Shown one piece after another: positions 1 through 9,495 of a stretch of DNA of 64,000 nucleotides; within the stretch, counting starts at the first letter, position 1; each line of letters opens with the position of its first letter. Location: contig NZ_BARG01000041.1 in NCBI RefSeq assembly GCF_000376565.1, positions 40,934 through 104,933 on the forward strand, given 5' to 3'. Source of the DNA: Streptomyces hokutonensis. Its GTDB lineage: Bacteria; Actinomycetota; Actinomycetes; Streptomycetales; Streptomycetaceae. A program made the position numbers and the translations under genes. A model generated the notes under the pieces. It did no database searches and had not been told where the DNA came from. It was given only the letters and a program-made list of their open reading frames with translations.

Positions 1-68
1 GTCGGCCTGAACCTCGTTCACCCGGCGTCCGTGGGTACGAAAGACCCCCGCCACGCAGATCCGCGCAT

Positions 69-121
69 GGGTCCGATGACAGGTCTAAACCAATATTTCG
101 ACGACCCTTGTCATCGGACCC
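69..121. repeat. 13-bp perfect inverted repeat upstream of acsA
   Basis: Positions 69-81 and 109-121 are exact reverse complements (core GTCCGATGACA / TGTCATCGGAC) separated by 27 nt of relatively AT-rich sequence. The repeat ends 56 bp before the acsA start codon. It could be a long-spaced operator or a leader hairpin; the sequence does not say which. The remaining bases from 1 to 177 show no convincing gene. Confidence 0.55.
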
Positions 122-177
122 CCGGGTCTGATGAGCTGGCCCGGGACACAACGGACACCCTGGGAAAGGCAGATGCC

Positions 178-2136
<1,959 letters not shown>

Positions 2137-2158
2137 GCAGTACGCGGTTCAGCAATGA

Positions 2159-2195
2159 GGGGTGTCCGGCGCAGCGCGCGCCGGGCACCCCTTTT
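2159..2195 (+). terminator. Intrinsic terminator of acsA
   Basis: A 14-bp GC-rich stem (one wobble pair) with a short loop is followed directly by TTTT, 22 bp after the acsA stop codon. Confidence 0.85.
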
Positions 2196-2286
2196 AGGTA
2201 AACTAAGCAAAACGTGACCCTCATGGTGTGCCGGGAAGTCTGGTCGGCGAGTAGTTCCGTCCTGCCCACCGACCGGAGGTTCCCCG

Positions 2287-3726
2287 ATGGCCGCGCCCCG
2301 CCCCACCCCCGCCCGCAAGGTGCTCGGACGCCTGTCCCTGCCCGAGCGGAACTTCGTCGCGGAGGCGCTGCGCACCGAGACCGTCGGCGGTGTCCTCCTC
2401 CTGATCGCCGCGATCGCCGCCCTGATCTGGGCGAACGTCCCCGCCCTGCACGACAGCTACGAGAGCGTCAGCCACTTCCACCTCGGCCCCGCCGCCCTCG
2501 GCCTGCACCTCTCGATCGCCCACTGGGCCGCCGACGGCCTCCTCGCCGTCTTCTTCTTCGTCGCCGGCATCGAACTCAAGCGCGAACTCGTCGCCGGCGA
2601 CCTGCGCGACCCGAAGGCCGCCGCGCTGCCCGTCGTGGCGGCCCTGTGCGGGATGGCCGTACCGGCACTCGTGTACACGCTGACGAACCTCACCGGCGGC
2701 GGCTCCCTGGACGGCTGGGCGGTCCCCACCGCCACCGACATCGCCTTCGCGCTCGCCGTCCTCGCGGTGATCGGCACCTCCCTGCCGAGCGCCCTGCGCG
2801 CCTTTCTGCTCACCCTCGCCGTGGTCGACGACCTGTTCGCGATCCTGATCATCGCGATCTTCTTCACCGCCCGCATCGACTTCGCCGCGCTCGCCGGGGC
2901 GGCCATCGGCCTGGCGGTCTTCTGGCTGCTGCTGCGCCGGGGCGTGCGCGGGTGGTACGTGTACGTCCCGCTCGCGCTCGTCATCTGGGCGCTGATGTAC
3001 AACAGCGGCATCCACGCCACCATCGCCGGCGTGGCGATGGGCCTGATGCTGCGCTGCACCACCCGCGAGGACGAGAAGCACTCCCCGGGCGAGCACGTCG
3101 AACATCTCGTACGGCCCCTGTCGGCGGGCCTCGCGGTGCCGCTGTTCGCGCTGTTCAGCGCCGGGGTCGCCATCTCCGGCGGCGCCCTGGGTGACGTATT
3201 CACGAAGCCCGAGACCCTCGGCGTGGTCCTCGGGCTGGTCGTCGGCAAGGCGGTCGGGATCTTCGGCGGGACCTGGCTGACGGCCCGTTTCACCCGGGCC
3301 TCGCTCAGCGAGGACCTCGCCTGGGCGGACGTGTTCGCCGTCGCCTCGCTGGCCGGCATCGGCTTCACCGTGTCGCTGCTCATCGGGGAACTCGCGTTCG
3401 ACGGCGACCAGGTGCTCACCGACGAGGTCAAGGCCGCCGTCCTCGTGGGCTCGATCGTCGCGGCCCTGTGCGCGACCGTGTTGCTCAAGCTGCGCAACGC
3501 CCGGTACCGCAGGATGTACGAGGACGAGGAGCGCGACGAGGATCTCGACGGCATCCCCGACATCTACGAGCAGGACGACCCGGCGTACCACCTGCGCATG
3601 GCCCGTCTCCACGACCGCAAGGCCGCCGAGCACCGCAGGATCGCCGCGGAGAAGGCCGCCGAACAGCGGCGCGGGCGTGTCGAAGTGGCGGGCGGGGCAG
3701 GCGAGGACAACGACGGTCCGGCATGA
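2287..3726 (+). CDS. nhaA: Na+/H+ antiporter NhaA
   Basis: Integral membrane antiporter that exchanges sodium for protons. The 479-residue protein has about 11-12 hydrophobic segments. The ion-binding aspartates are visible: D151 in VPTATDIAFALAV and the pair D181-D182 in LAVVDDLFAI, with the same 30-31 residue spacing as D133/D163/D164 of the E. coli protein. The tail after about residue 400 is long, charged and hydrophilic. ATG 2287 is preceded by GGAGG at a good distance. It sits in the acs-MarP block, where mycobacteria do not have this gene (from memory). Confidence 0.93.
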   Translation: MAAPRPTPARKVLGRLSLPERNFVAEALRTETVGGVLLLIAAIAALIWANVPALHDSYESVSHFHLGPAALGLHLSIAHWAADGLLAVFFFVAGIELKRELVAGDLRDPKAAALPVVAALCGMAVPALVYTLTNLTGGGSLDGWAVPTATDIAFALAVLAVIGTSLPSALRAFLLTLAVVDDLFAILIIAIFFTARIDFAALAGAAIGLAVFWLLLRRGVRGWYVYVPLALVIWALMYNSGIHATIAGVAMGLMLRCTTREDEKHSPGEHVEHLVRPLSAGLAVPLFALFSAGVAISGGALGDVFTKPETLGVVLGLVVGKAVGIFGGTWLTARFTRASLSEDLAWADVFAVASLAGIGFTVSLLIGELAFDGDQVLTDEVKAAVLVGSIVAALCATVLLKLRNARYRRMYEDEERDEDLDGIPDIYEQDDPAYHLRMARLHDRKAAEHRRIAAEKAAEQRRGRVEVAGGAGEDNDGPA

Positions 3727-3785
3727 TCTGACGAGACGGTACAAAGACATGCCGGTACAGACACATGGGGAAGAGGGAGTACGCG

Positions 3786-4271
3786 ATGAGCGCACCCGAC
3801 GGCAGCCCGGTCGGCGCCGAACGCAGCATCGGCCAGTTGTTCGCCTCGGCGACGACCGAGATGTCCGCGCTGGTGCACGACGAGATCGCGCTGGCCAAGG
3901 CGCAGCTCAAGCAGGACGTCAAGCGCGGGGCGGTGGGCGGCGGCGCGTTCACGGTCGCCGCGGTGGTCCTGCTGTTCTCCCTGCCGATGCTCAACTTCGC
4001 GCTGGCGTACGGCATCCGCACGTGGAGCGGCTGGAACATGGCGCTCTGCTTCCTGCTCTCCTTCGCCGCGAACGTGCTCGTCGCCATCGTCCTCGGCCTG
4101 GTCGGCGTGCTCTTCTTCAAGAAGGCCGCGAAGAGCAAGGGCCCGCAGAAGGTGGCCGCTTCGGTCAAGGAGACGGCCGGCGTCCTGGGCAACGCGAAGC
4201 CGCATCCGCGCGCGGCGATCGAGGACCGTGTCCCCGAAGCCATCGAGGCTGTGGCACGCTCGTCCTCATGA
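3786..4271 (+). CDS. Phage-holin-like (DUF1469) two-TM membrane protein
   Basis: 161 residues with an amphipathic N-terminal half rich in Ala, Lys and Glu, followed by two membrane segments at about 53-75 and 84-111 and a basic tail. This matches the Phage_holin_3_6/DUF1469 family, common in actinobacteria and not a phage lysis protein in this setting. ATG 3786 is preceded by a purine-rich GGAAGAGGGAG. Its stop overlaps the start of the next gene (ATGA at 4268-4271), so the two are translationally coupled. The exact function is unknown. From memory it corresponds to the small membrane protein next to ephE in M. tuberculosis. Confidence 0.8.
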   Translation: MSAPDGSPVGAERSIGQLFASATTEMSALVHDEIALAKAQLKQDVKRGAVGGGAFTVAAVVLLFSLPMLNFALAYGIRTWSGWNMALCFLLSFAANVLVAIVLGLVGVLFFKKAAKSKGPQKVAASVKETAGVLGNAKPHPRAAIEDRVPEAIEAVARSSS

Positions 4272-5218
4272 CGGACCCCGCTCATCCTTGGGCACAACCC
4301 GCTTCGGTCGTACGGCTCGCCCTTCCCGACGGGCGCCAGGTGACGCACCGGGATGTCGCGGCCAACGGCGCCCGCTTCCACATCGCGGAGGTGGGCGACG
4401 GGCCGCTGGTGCTGCTGCTGCACGGCTTCCCGCAGTTCTGGTGGACCTGGCGCCACCAGCTCGGCGCGCTGGCCGACGCCGGGTTCCGGGCCGTCGCCAT
4501 GGACCTGCGGGGCGTCGGCGGCAGCGACCGCACCCCGCGCGGCTACGACCCCGCCAACCTCGCCCTCGACATCACCGGCGTGATCCGCTCCCTCGGCGAG
4601 CCGGACGCCGCGCTGGTCGGCCACGACCTCGGCGGCTATCTCGCGTGGACGGCCGCCGCGATGCGCCCCAAGCTGGTGCGCCGGCTCGCCGTCTCCTCGA
4701 TGCCGCACCCCCGGCGCTGGCGCAACGCGATGCTGTCCGACGTCAGACAGTCCGCGGCGAGTTCCTACATCTGGGGGTTCCAGCGCCCCTGGCTGCCCGA
4801 GCGGCAGCTCCTCGCCGAGGACGCCGAGTTGGTGGGCAAGCTGATCCGGGACTGGTCCGGCCCGCAGCCGCCGGACGACGAGGCGGTCGAGGCGTACCGG
4901 CGGGCGATGCTGATCCCGTCGACCGCGCACTGCTCGATCGAGCCGTACCGCTGGATGGTGAGGTCGATGGCGCGCCCGGACGGCATCCAGTTCAACCGGC
5001 GCATGAAGCGGCCGGTGCGGGTGCCCACGCTGCATCTGCACGGCTCGCTCGACCCGGTGCTGCGCACCCGCAGCGCGGCGGGCTCCGGGGAGTACGTCGA
5101 AGCGCCGTACCGCTGGCGGCTGTTCGACGGACTCGGGCACTTCCCGCACGAGGAGGAGCCGGCGGTCTTCTCCACCGAACTGGTCAACTGGCTCAAGGAT
5201 CCCGAACCCGATCGGTGA
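4268..5218 (+). CDS. Alpha/beta hydrolase, epoxide hydrolase type (EphE-like)
   Basis: 316 residues with an alpha/beta-hydrolase fold. The oxyanion motif HGFP is at 52-55. The nucleophile position carries aspartate (D120 in VGHDLGGY), typical of epoxide hydrolases and haloalkane dehalogenases and not of serine esterases; the catalytic His is probably H291 in GLGHFPHEE. Its start overlaps the stop of the holin-like gene. The substrate cannot be read from sequence. Context next to marP matches ephE in mycobacteria (from memory). Confidence 0.85.
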   Translation: MTDPAHPWAQPASVVRLALPDGRQVTHRDVAANGARFHIAEVGDGPLVLLLHGFPQFWWTWRHQLGALADAGFRAVAMDLRGVGGSDRTPRGYDPANLALDITGVIRSLGEPDAALVGHDLGGYLAWTAAAMRPKLVRRLAVSSMPHPRRWRNAMLSDVRQSAASSYIWGFQRPWLPERQLLAEDAELVGKLIRDWSGPQPPDDEAVEAYRRAMLIPSTAHCSIEPYRWMVRSMARPDGIQFNRRMKRPVRVPTLHLHGSLDPVLRTRSAAGSGEYVEAPYRWRLFDGLGHFPHEEEPAVFSTELVNWLKDPEPDR

Positions 5219-5570
5219 CCGAGCCGTCGCGCCCGGTATCCGGACCTGAACACCTGTACTACGAACGGCCACTTGCCCCGCGCATACGCCAATTGGGGCC
5301 TCAAGGGGTGGTTATCGACCTTGGGGCAGGGGCAGACGTCGGGGTATGGGCTGGACGCACGACTACAGTGACGCAGCACGCAATCGCCGCTCGGACCACG
5401 GTCCGGGCTCCCACCAACGGGGCGCCCCGCAACTCCAGGGCACAGACCTCAGGGTGGGGATCCCGCGCATTCTGCGCCGCCGGGCCCGCTGGGTCTCGGT
5501 ACGGCTGCGTCATCCCCGAGGCTGACGCACCCTCTCTCTCCTTGCAGCGACCGGCCGTCACAAGCCGGGC
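5219..5570. other. Convergent intergenic region
   Basis: 352 bp between two convergent genes with no credible coding sequence. The only structure I see is a 9-bp imperfect hairpin at 5298-5327 (one wobble pair) that could act as a weak terminator. Confidence 0.5.
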
Positions 5571-6770
5571 TCACAGCGCGCAACTGTCGCTGTCCACCTG
5601 CTCGTTGGCAGTGCGCCCCTTGACGATGTCCGGCTGGATCTCGTCGGCGGTGAGCGCGTACCCGGTGTCGGGGTCGTCGAGGGACTTCGCGAAGACCACG
5701 CCGTACACCTTGCCCTCGGGCGTGAGCAGCGGGCCGCCGGAGTTGCCCTGGCGGACGGTCGCGTAGAGCGAGTACACATCGCGGCGGACCGTGCCGCGGT
5801 GGTAGATGTCCGGGCCGCTGGCCGTGATGCGGCCACGCACGCGTGCCGCCCGGACGTCGTACGACCCGTTCTCCGGGAAGCCGGCGACGATCGCGCTGTT
5901 GCCGCTGTCCGCGTCCTTGGTGGCGAACTGCAGGGAGCGCGCCTTCAGGTCCGGTACGTCGAGTACGGCGATGTCGCGGTGCCAGTCGTAGAGGACGACC
6001 TTGGCGTCGTACTTCCGGCCCACGCCGCCTATCTGGACGGTGGGTTCGTCGACGCCGCCCACGACGTGCGCGTTGGTCATGACGCGGCGGTCGCCGAAGA
6101 CGAAGCCGCTGCCCTCCAGGACCTTGCCGCAGCTCTGGGCGGTGCCCATGACCTTGACGATGGACTGCTGGGCGCGGGTGGCGACCGGGCTGGAGGCGAG
6201 GGCCGGGTCGGGCGGCTGGACGTCGTTGATCGGCTCGTTGGCGAACGGGCTGAAGACCTGCGGGAAGCCGTTCTGCGCGAGGACCGAGGAGAAGTCCGCG
6301 AACCAGGTGTCGGCCTGCGCGGGGAGCGCGCGGGAGACCCCCAGCAGCACCTTGGAGCTGCGGACCTCCTTGCCGAGCGTCGGCAGGGTGGTGCCCGCGA
6401 GAGCCGAGCCGATCAGCCAGGCCACCAGGAGCATCGCGAGGACGTTGACGAGGGCGCCGCCGGTCGCGTCCAGGGCGCGGGCCGGGGACCAGGTGATGTA
6501 GCGGCGCAGCTTGTTGCCGAGGTGGGTGGTCAGGGCCTGGCCGACGGAGGCGCAGACGATGACGACGACGACCGCGACGACGGCCGCGGTGGTGGACACC
6601 TCCGCGTTGTCGGTCAGCGCGTCCCAGATGACGGGCAGCGTGTAGACGGCGACGAGACCGCCGCCCAGGAAGCCGATCACCGACAGGATGCCGACGACGA
6701 ACCCCTGGCGATAGCCCACGATCGCGAACCACACGGCGGCGACCAGCAACAGGATGTCCAGCACATTCAC
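5571..6770 (-). CDS. marP: MarP-like membrane serine protease (CvpA domain + trypsin domain)
   Basis: About 399 residues. The N-terminal CvpA-like part has four membrane segments (about 4-20, 24-44, 60-82, 104-126) and is followed by a periplasmic trypsin-like domain. The catalytic triad is visible as H235 (TNAHVV), D266 (HRDIAV) and S344 (RQGNSGGPLL). These positions almost coincide with the MarP triad of M. tuberculosis (H235, D264, S343 from memory) only if GTG 6770 is used; the alternative GTG 6779 is less likely because the CAGGG ribosome site would abut it. MarP is linked to acid and oxidative stress resistance in mycobacteria. It is last in the nth-Nudix-marP gene string on this strand. 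Confidence 0.92.
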   Translation of the reverse strand: MNVLDILLLVAAVWFAIVGYRQGFVVGILSVIGFLGGGLVAVYTLPVIWDALTDNAEVSTTAAVVAVVVVIVCASVGQALTTHLGNKLRRYITWSPARALDATGGALVNVLAMLLVAWLIGSALAGTTLPTLGKEVRSSKVLLGVSRALPAQADTWFADFSSVLAQNGFPQVFSPFANEPINDVQPPDPALASSPVATRAQQSIVKVMGTAQSCGKVLEGSGFVFGDRRVMTNAHVVGGVDEPTVQIGGVGRKYDAKVVLYDWHRDIAVLDVPDLKARSLQFATKDADSGNSAIVAGFPENGSYDVRAARVRGRITASGPDIYHRGTVRRDVYSLYATVRQGNSGGPLLTPEGKVYGVVFAKSLDDPDTGYALTADEIQPDIVKGRTANEQVDSDSCAL

Positions 6771-6783
6771 GAGCGACACCCTG

Positions 6784-7473
6784 TCATGACCGCCAGTCGA
6801 GGGGGACCTGCTTCTCGCGGTCCCAGGGACGCTCCCAGCCCGAGTAGTACAGCAGGCGGTCGATCACCCCGGCCGTGAAGCCCCACACGAGGGCCGATTC
6901 GACCAGAAATGCCGGACCCAGGAAGCCGCTGGGGTGCGTGACCGTGACTCTGTTGGCCGGATCCGTGAGATCCGCCACGGGGACCGTGAACACGCGCGCC
7001 GTCTCGTTCGGATCGACCACGCCCACCGGCGTCGGCTCCCGCCACCAGCCCAGCACCGGCGTCACCACGAAGCCGCTCACCGGGATGTACAGCTTGGGCA
7101 GCACCCCGAAGAGCTGCACTCCGGCGGGGTCGAGCCCGGTCTCCTCCTCGGCCTCGCGGAGAGCGGCCCGCAGCGGGCCGTCGCCCGTCGGGTCGCCGTC
7201 CTCGGGGTCGAGGGCACCGCCCGGGAAGGACGGCTGCCCCGCGTGGGAGCGCAGCGAGCTCGACCGCTCCATGAGCAGCAGCTCGGGGCCCCGATCGCCC
7301 TCCCCGAAGAGGATCAGCACGGCGGACTGCCGGCCCGCCCCGTCCTCCGGCGGCAGGAAGCGGCTCAGCTGGAGCGGCTCGACCGTCTCCACCGCGTGCA
7401 CCACCGGGTCCAGCCAGCCCGGCAGGCCCTCCTTGCCGAGCCCCACGCCCTGGGCATTGCTCGCGCGCGTCAT
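6784..7473 (-). CDS. Nudix hydrolase, CoA pyrophosphatase type
   Basis: 229 residues. The segment LLLMERSSSLRSHAGQPSFP is the extended signature of the CoA-diphosphatase (NUDT7/YeaB) branch, and it is followed by a Nudix box with REAEEETGL. The family hydrolyses CoA or acyl-CoA to 3',5'-ADP and 4'-phosphopantetheine. It ends 13 bp upstream of the marP start, so cotranscription is likely. ATG 7473 follows a G-rich ribosome site. Confidence 0.85.
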   Translation of the reverse strand: MTRASNAQGVGLGKEGLPGWLDPVVHAVETVEPLQLSRFLPPEDGAGRQSAVLILFGEGDRGPELLLMERSSSLRSHAGQPSFPGGALDPEDGDPTGDGPLRAALREAEEETGLDPAGVQLFGVLPKLYIPVSGFVVTPVLGWWREPTPVGVVDPNETARVFTVPVADLTDPANRVTVTHPSGFLGPAFLVESALVWGFTAGVIDRLLYYSGWERPWDREKQVPLDWRS

Positions 7474-7495
7474 CCCCCACCCCCGTTCACACCGA

Positions 7496-7612
7496 TCAAC
7501 GCCCGATACCTCCGAGATCGTTCCGCGATCCGGCCCCCGATACCGGCGCCATGGCCGCTGTCACGGCCACCGCCACGGGCGCTGTCACGGCCACCGCCAC
7601 CGCCGTCGTCAT
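7496..7612 (-). CDS. Possible 38-residue ORF coupled to nth
   Basis: An ATG at 7612 overlaps the nth stop codon (ATGA) and opens a 38-codon frame with high third-position GC. The product starts MTTAVAVAVTAPVAVAVTA and is encoded across an exact 20-bp direct repeat (7557-7576 and 7581-7600). It ends 22 bp before the Nudix start. No family is recognised; it may be a real small protein or simply repetitive filler. Confidence 0.3.
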   Translation of the reverse strand: MTTAVAVAVTAPVAVAVTAAMAPVSGAGSRNDLGGIGR

Positions 7613-8520
7613 GCCGATCCCAGCGGCGGCGCCGGTTTGCCGCCCGCGTCCAGATAGGCCTGCGGCGGGTTCAGGCGCTGGCCCGGATAGCCGCCCTTCT
7701 CGTACTTGAGCAGCTTCTTCGCCTTCTCCGGGTCGGTCTCGCCCTCGCCGTACGCCGGGCAGAGCGGGGCGATGGGGCAGGCGCCGCAGGCGGGCTTGCG
7801 GGCGTGGCAGATACGGCGGCCGTGGAAGATCACGTGGTGCGAGAGCATCGTCCAGTCGCTCTTCGGGAAGAGCGCTCCCACGGCGGCCTCGATCTTGTCC
7901 GGCTCGGTCGCCTCGGTCCACTTCCAGCGCCGTACGAGCCGCTGGAAATGCGTGTCCACGGTGATGCCGGGGCGCCCGAAGGCGTTGCCCAGCACCACGA
8001 AGGCGGTCTTGCGGCCGACACCGGGCAGCTTGACCAGGTCTTCGAGCCGCCCCGGGACCTCGCCGCCGAATTCCTCGACGAGCGCCTTGGAGAGGCCTAT
8101 CACCGACTTCGTCTTGGCCCGGAAGAACCCGGTCGGCCGGAGGATCTCCTCGACCTGCTCCGGGTCGGCGCCGGCCAGGTCCTCGGGGGTCGGGTACTTG
8201 GCGAACAGGGCCGGTGTCGTCTGGTTGACCCTCAGGTCGGTGGTCTGGGCGGACAGGACCGTGGCGACCACGAGCTGGAAGGGGTTCTCGAAGTCGAGCT
8301 CCGGGTGGGCGTACGGATAGATCTCGGCCAGCTCGCGGTTGATCCGGCGGGCACGGCGGACGAGGGCGGTGTGCGACTCACCCTTCACAGCAACCACGCC
8401 TTTTGCCCCCTTTGCCGCTTTCTTACCGCCGTCAGGGCTCTGTTCGCCCACGGCGGAATCACGAGGTACAACCATCCGCCCAGCCCCCTTGGCCTGTGCT
8501 CTCACCGGCGATTTGGACAC
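7609..8520 (-). CDS. nth: Endonuclease III (DNA glycosylase/AP lyase)
   Basis: Base-excision repair enzyme that removes oxidised pyrimidines and cleaves the abasic site. The 303-residue protein has the helix-hairpin-helix motif LPGVGRKTA with the catalytic lysine, the aspartate in TVDTHFQRL, and the 4Fe-4S cluster ligands C-x6-C-x2-C-x5-C near the C-terminus (CHARKPACGACPIAPLC). It is about 55 residues longer at the N-terminus than the mycobacterial enzyme, with a Gly/Lys-rich extension. GTG 8520 has TAGGCT 6 nt upstream and no ribosome site, suggesting a leaderless transcript; an internal start cannot be excluded. Divergent from crp. Confidence 0.93.
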   Translation of the reverse strand: MSKSPVRAQAKGAGRMVVPRDSAVGEQSPDGGKKAAKGAKGVVAVKGESHTALVRRARRINRELAEIYPYAHPELDFENPFQLVVATVLSAQTTDLRVNQTTPALFAKYPTPEDLAGADPEQVEEILRPTGFFRAKTKSVIGLSKALVEEFGGEVPGRLEDLVKLPGVGRKTAFVVLGNAFGRPGITVDTHFQRLVRRWKWTEATEPDKIEAAVGALFPKSDWTMLSHHVIFHGRRICHARKPACGACPIAPLCPAYGEGETDPEKAKKLLKYEKGGYPGQRLNPPQAYLDAGGKPAPPLGSA

Positions 8521-8526
8521 CCGGCC

Positions 8527-8532
8527 AGCCTA
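8527..8532 (-). promoter_or_regulatory. Putative -10 element of leaderless nth transcript
   Basis: TAGGCT lies 6 nt upstream of the GTG start, fitting the TANNNT -10 consensus of leaderless Streptomyces genes. No good -35 is visible. Confidence 0.4.
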
Positions 8533-8622
8533 GAGCCCGGCACTGACATCCGCCCCGGCCCCCGAAGATCAGCCCCCAATTGGACCCCTGCCGCTTACCT
8601 CGGGACACCTGTACGGCATCCT

Positions 8623-8636
8623 TGTGACAGATCACA
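8623..8636. promoter_or_regulatory. Candidate Crp-binding palindrome
   Basis: TGTGACAGATCACA is a perfect palindrome with 5-bp arms TGTGA/TCACA and a 4-bp centre. It also nearly fits the GTG-N6-GNCAC pattern reported for Streptomyces Crp (one mismatch). It sits 92 bp before the crp start in the nth-crp divergent region, so autoregulation of crp and control of nth are plausible. Confidence 0.5.
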
Positions 8637-8659
8637 CTGTTTGGACGGTCCGGCAAAAT

Positions 8660-8703
8660 GGGGAGCACGGTCCCCTGGTACCAAGGGGGAGCACCATCCC
8701 CTG
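8660..8703 (+). repeat. 18-bp direct repeat in the crp leader
   Basis: GGGGAGCAC-NN-TCCCCTG occurs at 8660-8677 and again at 8686-8703, a 26-bp period. Each copy is itself an imperfect hairpin (GGGGA/TCCCC). The second copy ends 24 bp before the crp start codon and just upstream of its ribosome site. Confidence 0.55.
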
Positions 8704-8727
8704 AGCAGGTCGACAAGGAGAGAACTC

Positions 8728-9402
8728 GTGGACGACGTTCTGCGGCGCGCCCCGCTCTTCGCGGCGCTCGATGACGATCAGGCCGCGGAGCTGCGCGCCT
8801 CCATGAGTGAGGTGACCCTCGCGCGCGGGGACTCGCTCTTTCACGAGGGCGACCCGGGCGACCGGCTCTACGTGGTCACCGAGGGCAAGGTGAAGCTCCA
8901 CCGCACCTCCCCCGACGGCCGCGAGAACATGCTGGCCGTCCTCGGCCCCGGCGAGCTGATCGGCGAGCTGTCGCTGTTCGACCCGGGCCCGCGTACGGCG
9001 ACCGCCAGCGCACTGACCGAGGTCAAGCTGCTGGGCCTGGGCCACGGCGACCTCCAGCCCTGGCTGAGCGCCCGCCCCGAGGTGGCCTCCGCGCTGCTGC
9101 GCGCGGTCGCCCGCCGGCTGCGCAAGACCAACGACGCGATGTCCGACCTGGTCTTCTCGGACGTCCCCGGCCGCGTGGCCCGCGCCCTGCTGGACCTCTC
9201 CCGCCGCTTCGGCGTGCAGTCCGAGGAGGGCATCCACGTGGTGCACGACCTCACGCAGGAGGAGCTGGCCCAGCTGGTCGGCGCGTCCCGCGAGACGGTC
9301 AACAAGGCCCTCGCCGACTTCGCGGGCCGCGGCTGGCTCCGCCTCGAGGCCCGCGCGGTGATCCTGCTGGACGTCGAGCGGCTGGCGAAGCGCTCGCGCT
9401 GA
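8728..9402 (+). CDS. crp: Crp/Fnr-family cAMP receptor protein
   Basis: 224 residues, the exact length I remember for S. coelicolor Crp. An N-terminal cyclic-nucleotide-binding domain contains GELIGELSLFDPGPRTATASA, the phosphate-binding cassette with its arginine, and a C-terminal Crp-type helix-turn-helix contains LTQEELAQLVGASRETVNKAL. GTG 8728 follows AAGGAG. In streptomycetes Crp controls germination, development and antibiotic production (known of the family). Its leader carries a palindrome and a tandem repeat, described separately. Confidence 0.95.
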   Translation: MDDVLRRAPLFAALDDDQAAELRASMSEVTLARGDSLFHEGDPGDRLYVVTEGKVKLHRTSPDGRENMLAVLGPGELIGELSLFDPGPRTATASALTEVKLLGLGHGDLQPWLSARPEVASALLRAVARRLRKTNDAMSDLVFSDVPGRVARALLDLSRRFGVQSEEGIHVVHDLTQEELAQLVGASRETVNKALADFAGRGWLRLEARAVILLDVERLAKRSR

Positions 9403-9423
9403 CTCGAATCGCACGTCTTCTTA

Positions 9424-9457
9424 CTGAAGGGCCCTGCCGCACGGCGGGGCCCTTCAG
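9424..9457 (+). terminator. Hairpin terminator after crp
   Basis: A 16-bp stem (one wobble pair) starting CTGAAGGGCCC, with a 2-nt loop, begins 22 bp after the crp stop codon. There is no strong T tract, which is common in Streptomyces. Confidence 0.75.
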
Positions 9458-9495
9458 CGCATCGCCAGGTGGGGGCCTAGGAGCAGGGGGCGGTC

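Noticed and set aside
3786..4271. Prophage holin
   Set aside because: No phage genes nearby; the family is widespread as a chromosomal membrane protein and the location is syntenic with mycobacteria.
5301..5561. 86-codon minus-strand frame after marP
   Set aside because: Poor codon pattern, no ribosome site, no recognisable domain; most likely chance in GC-rich intergenic DNA.
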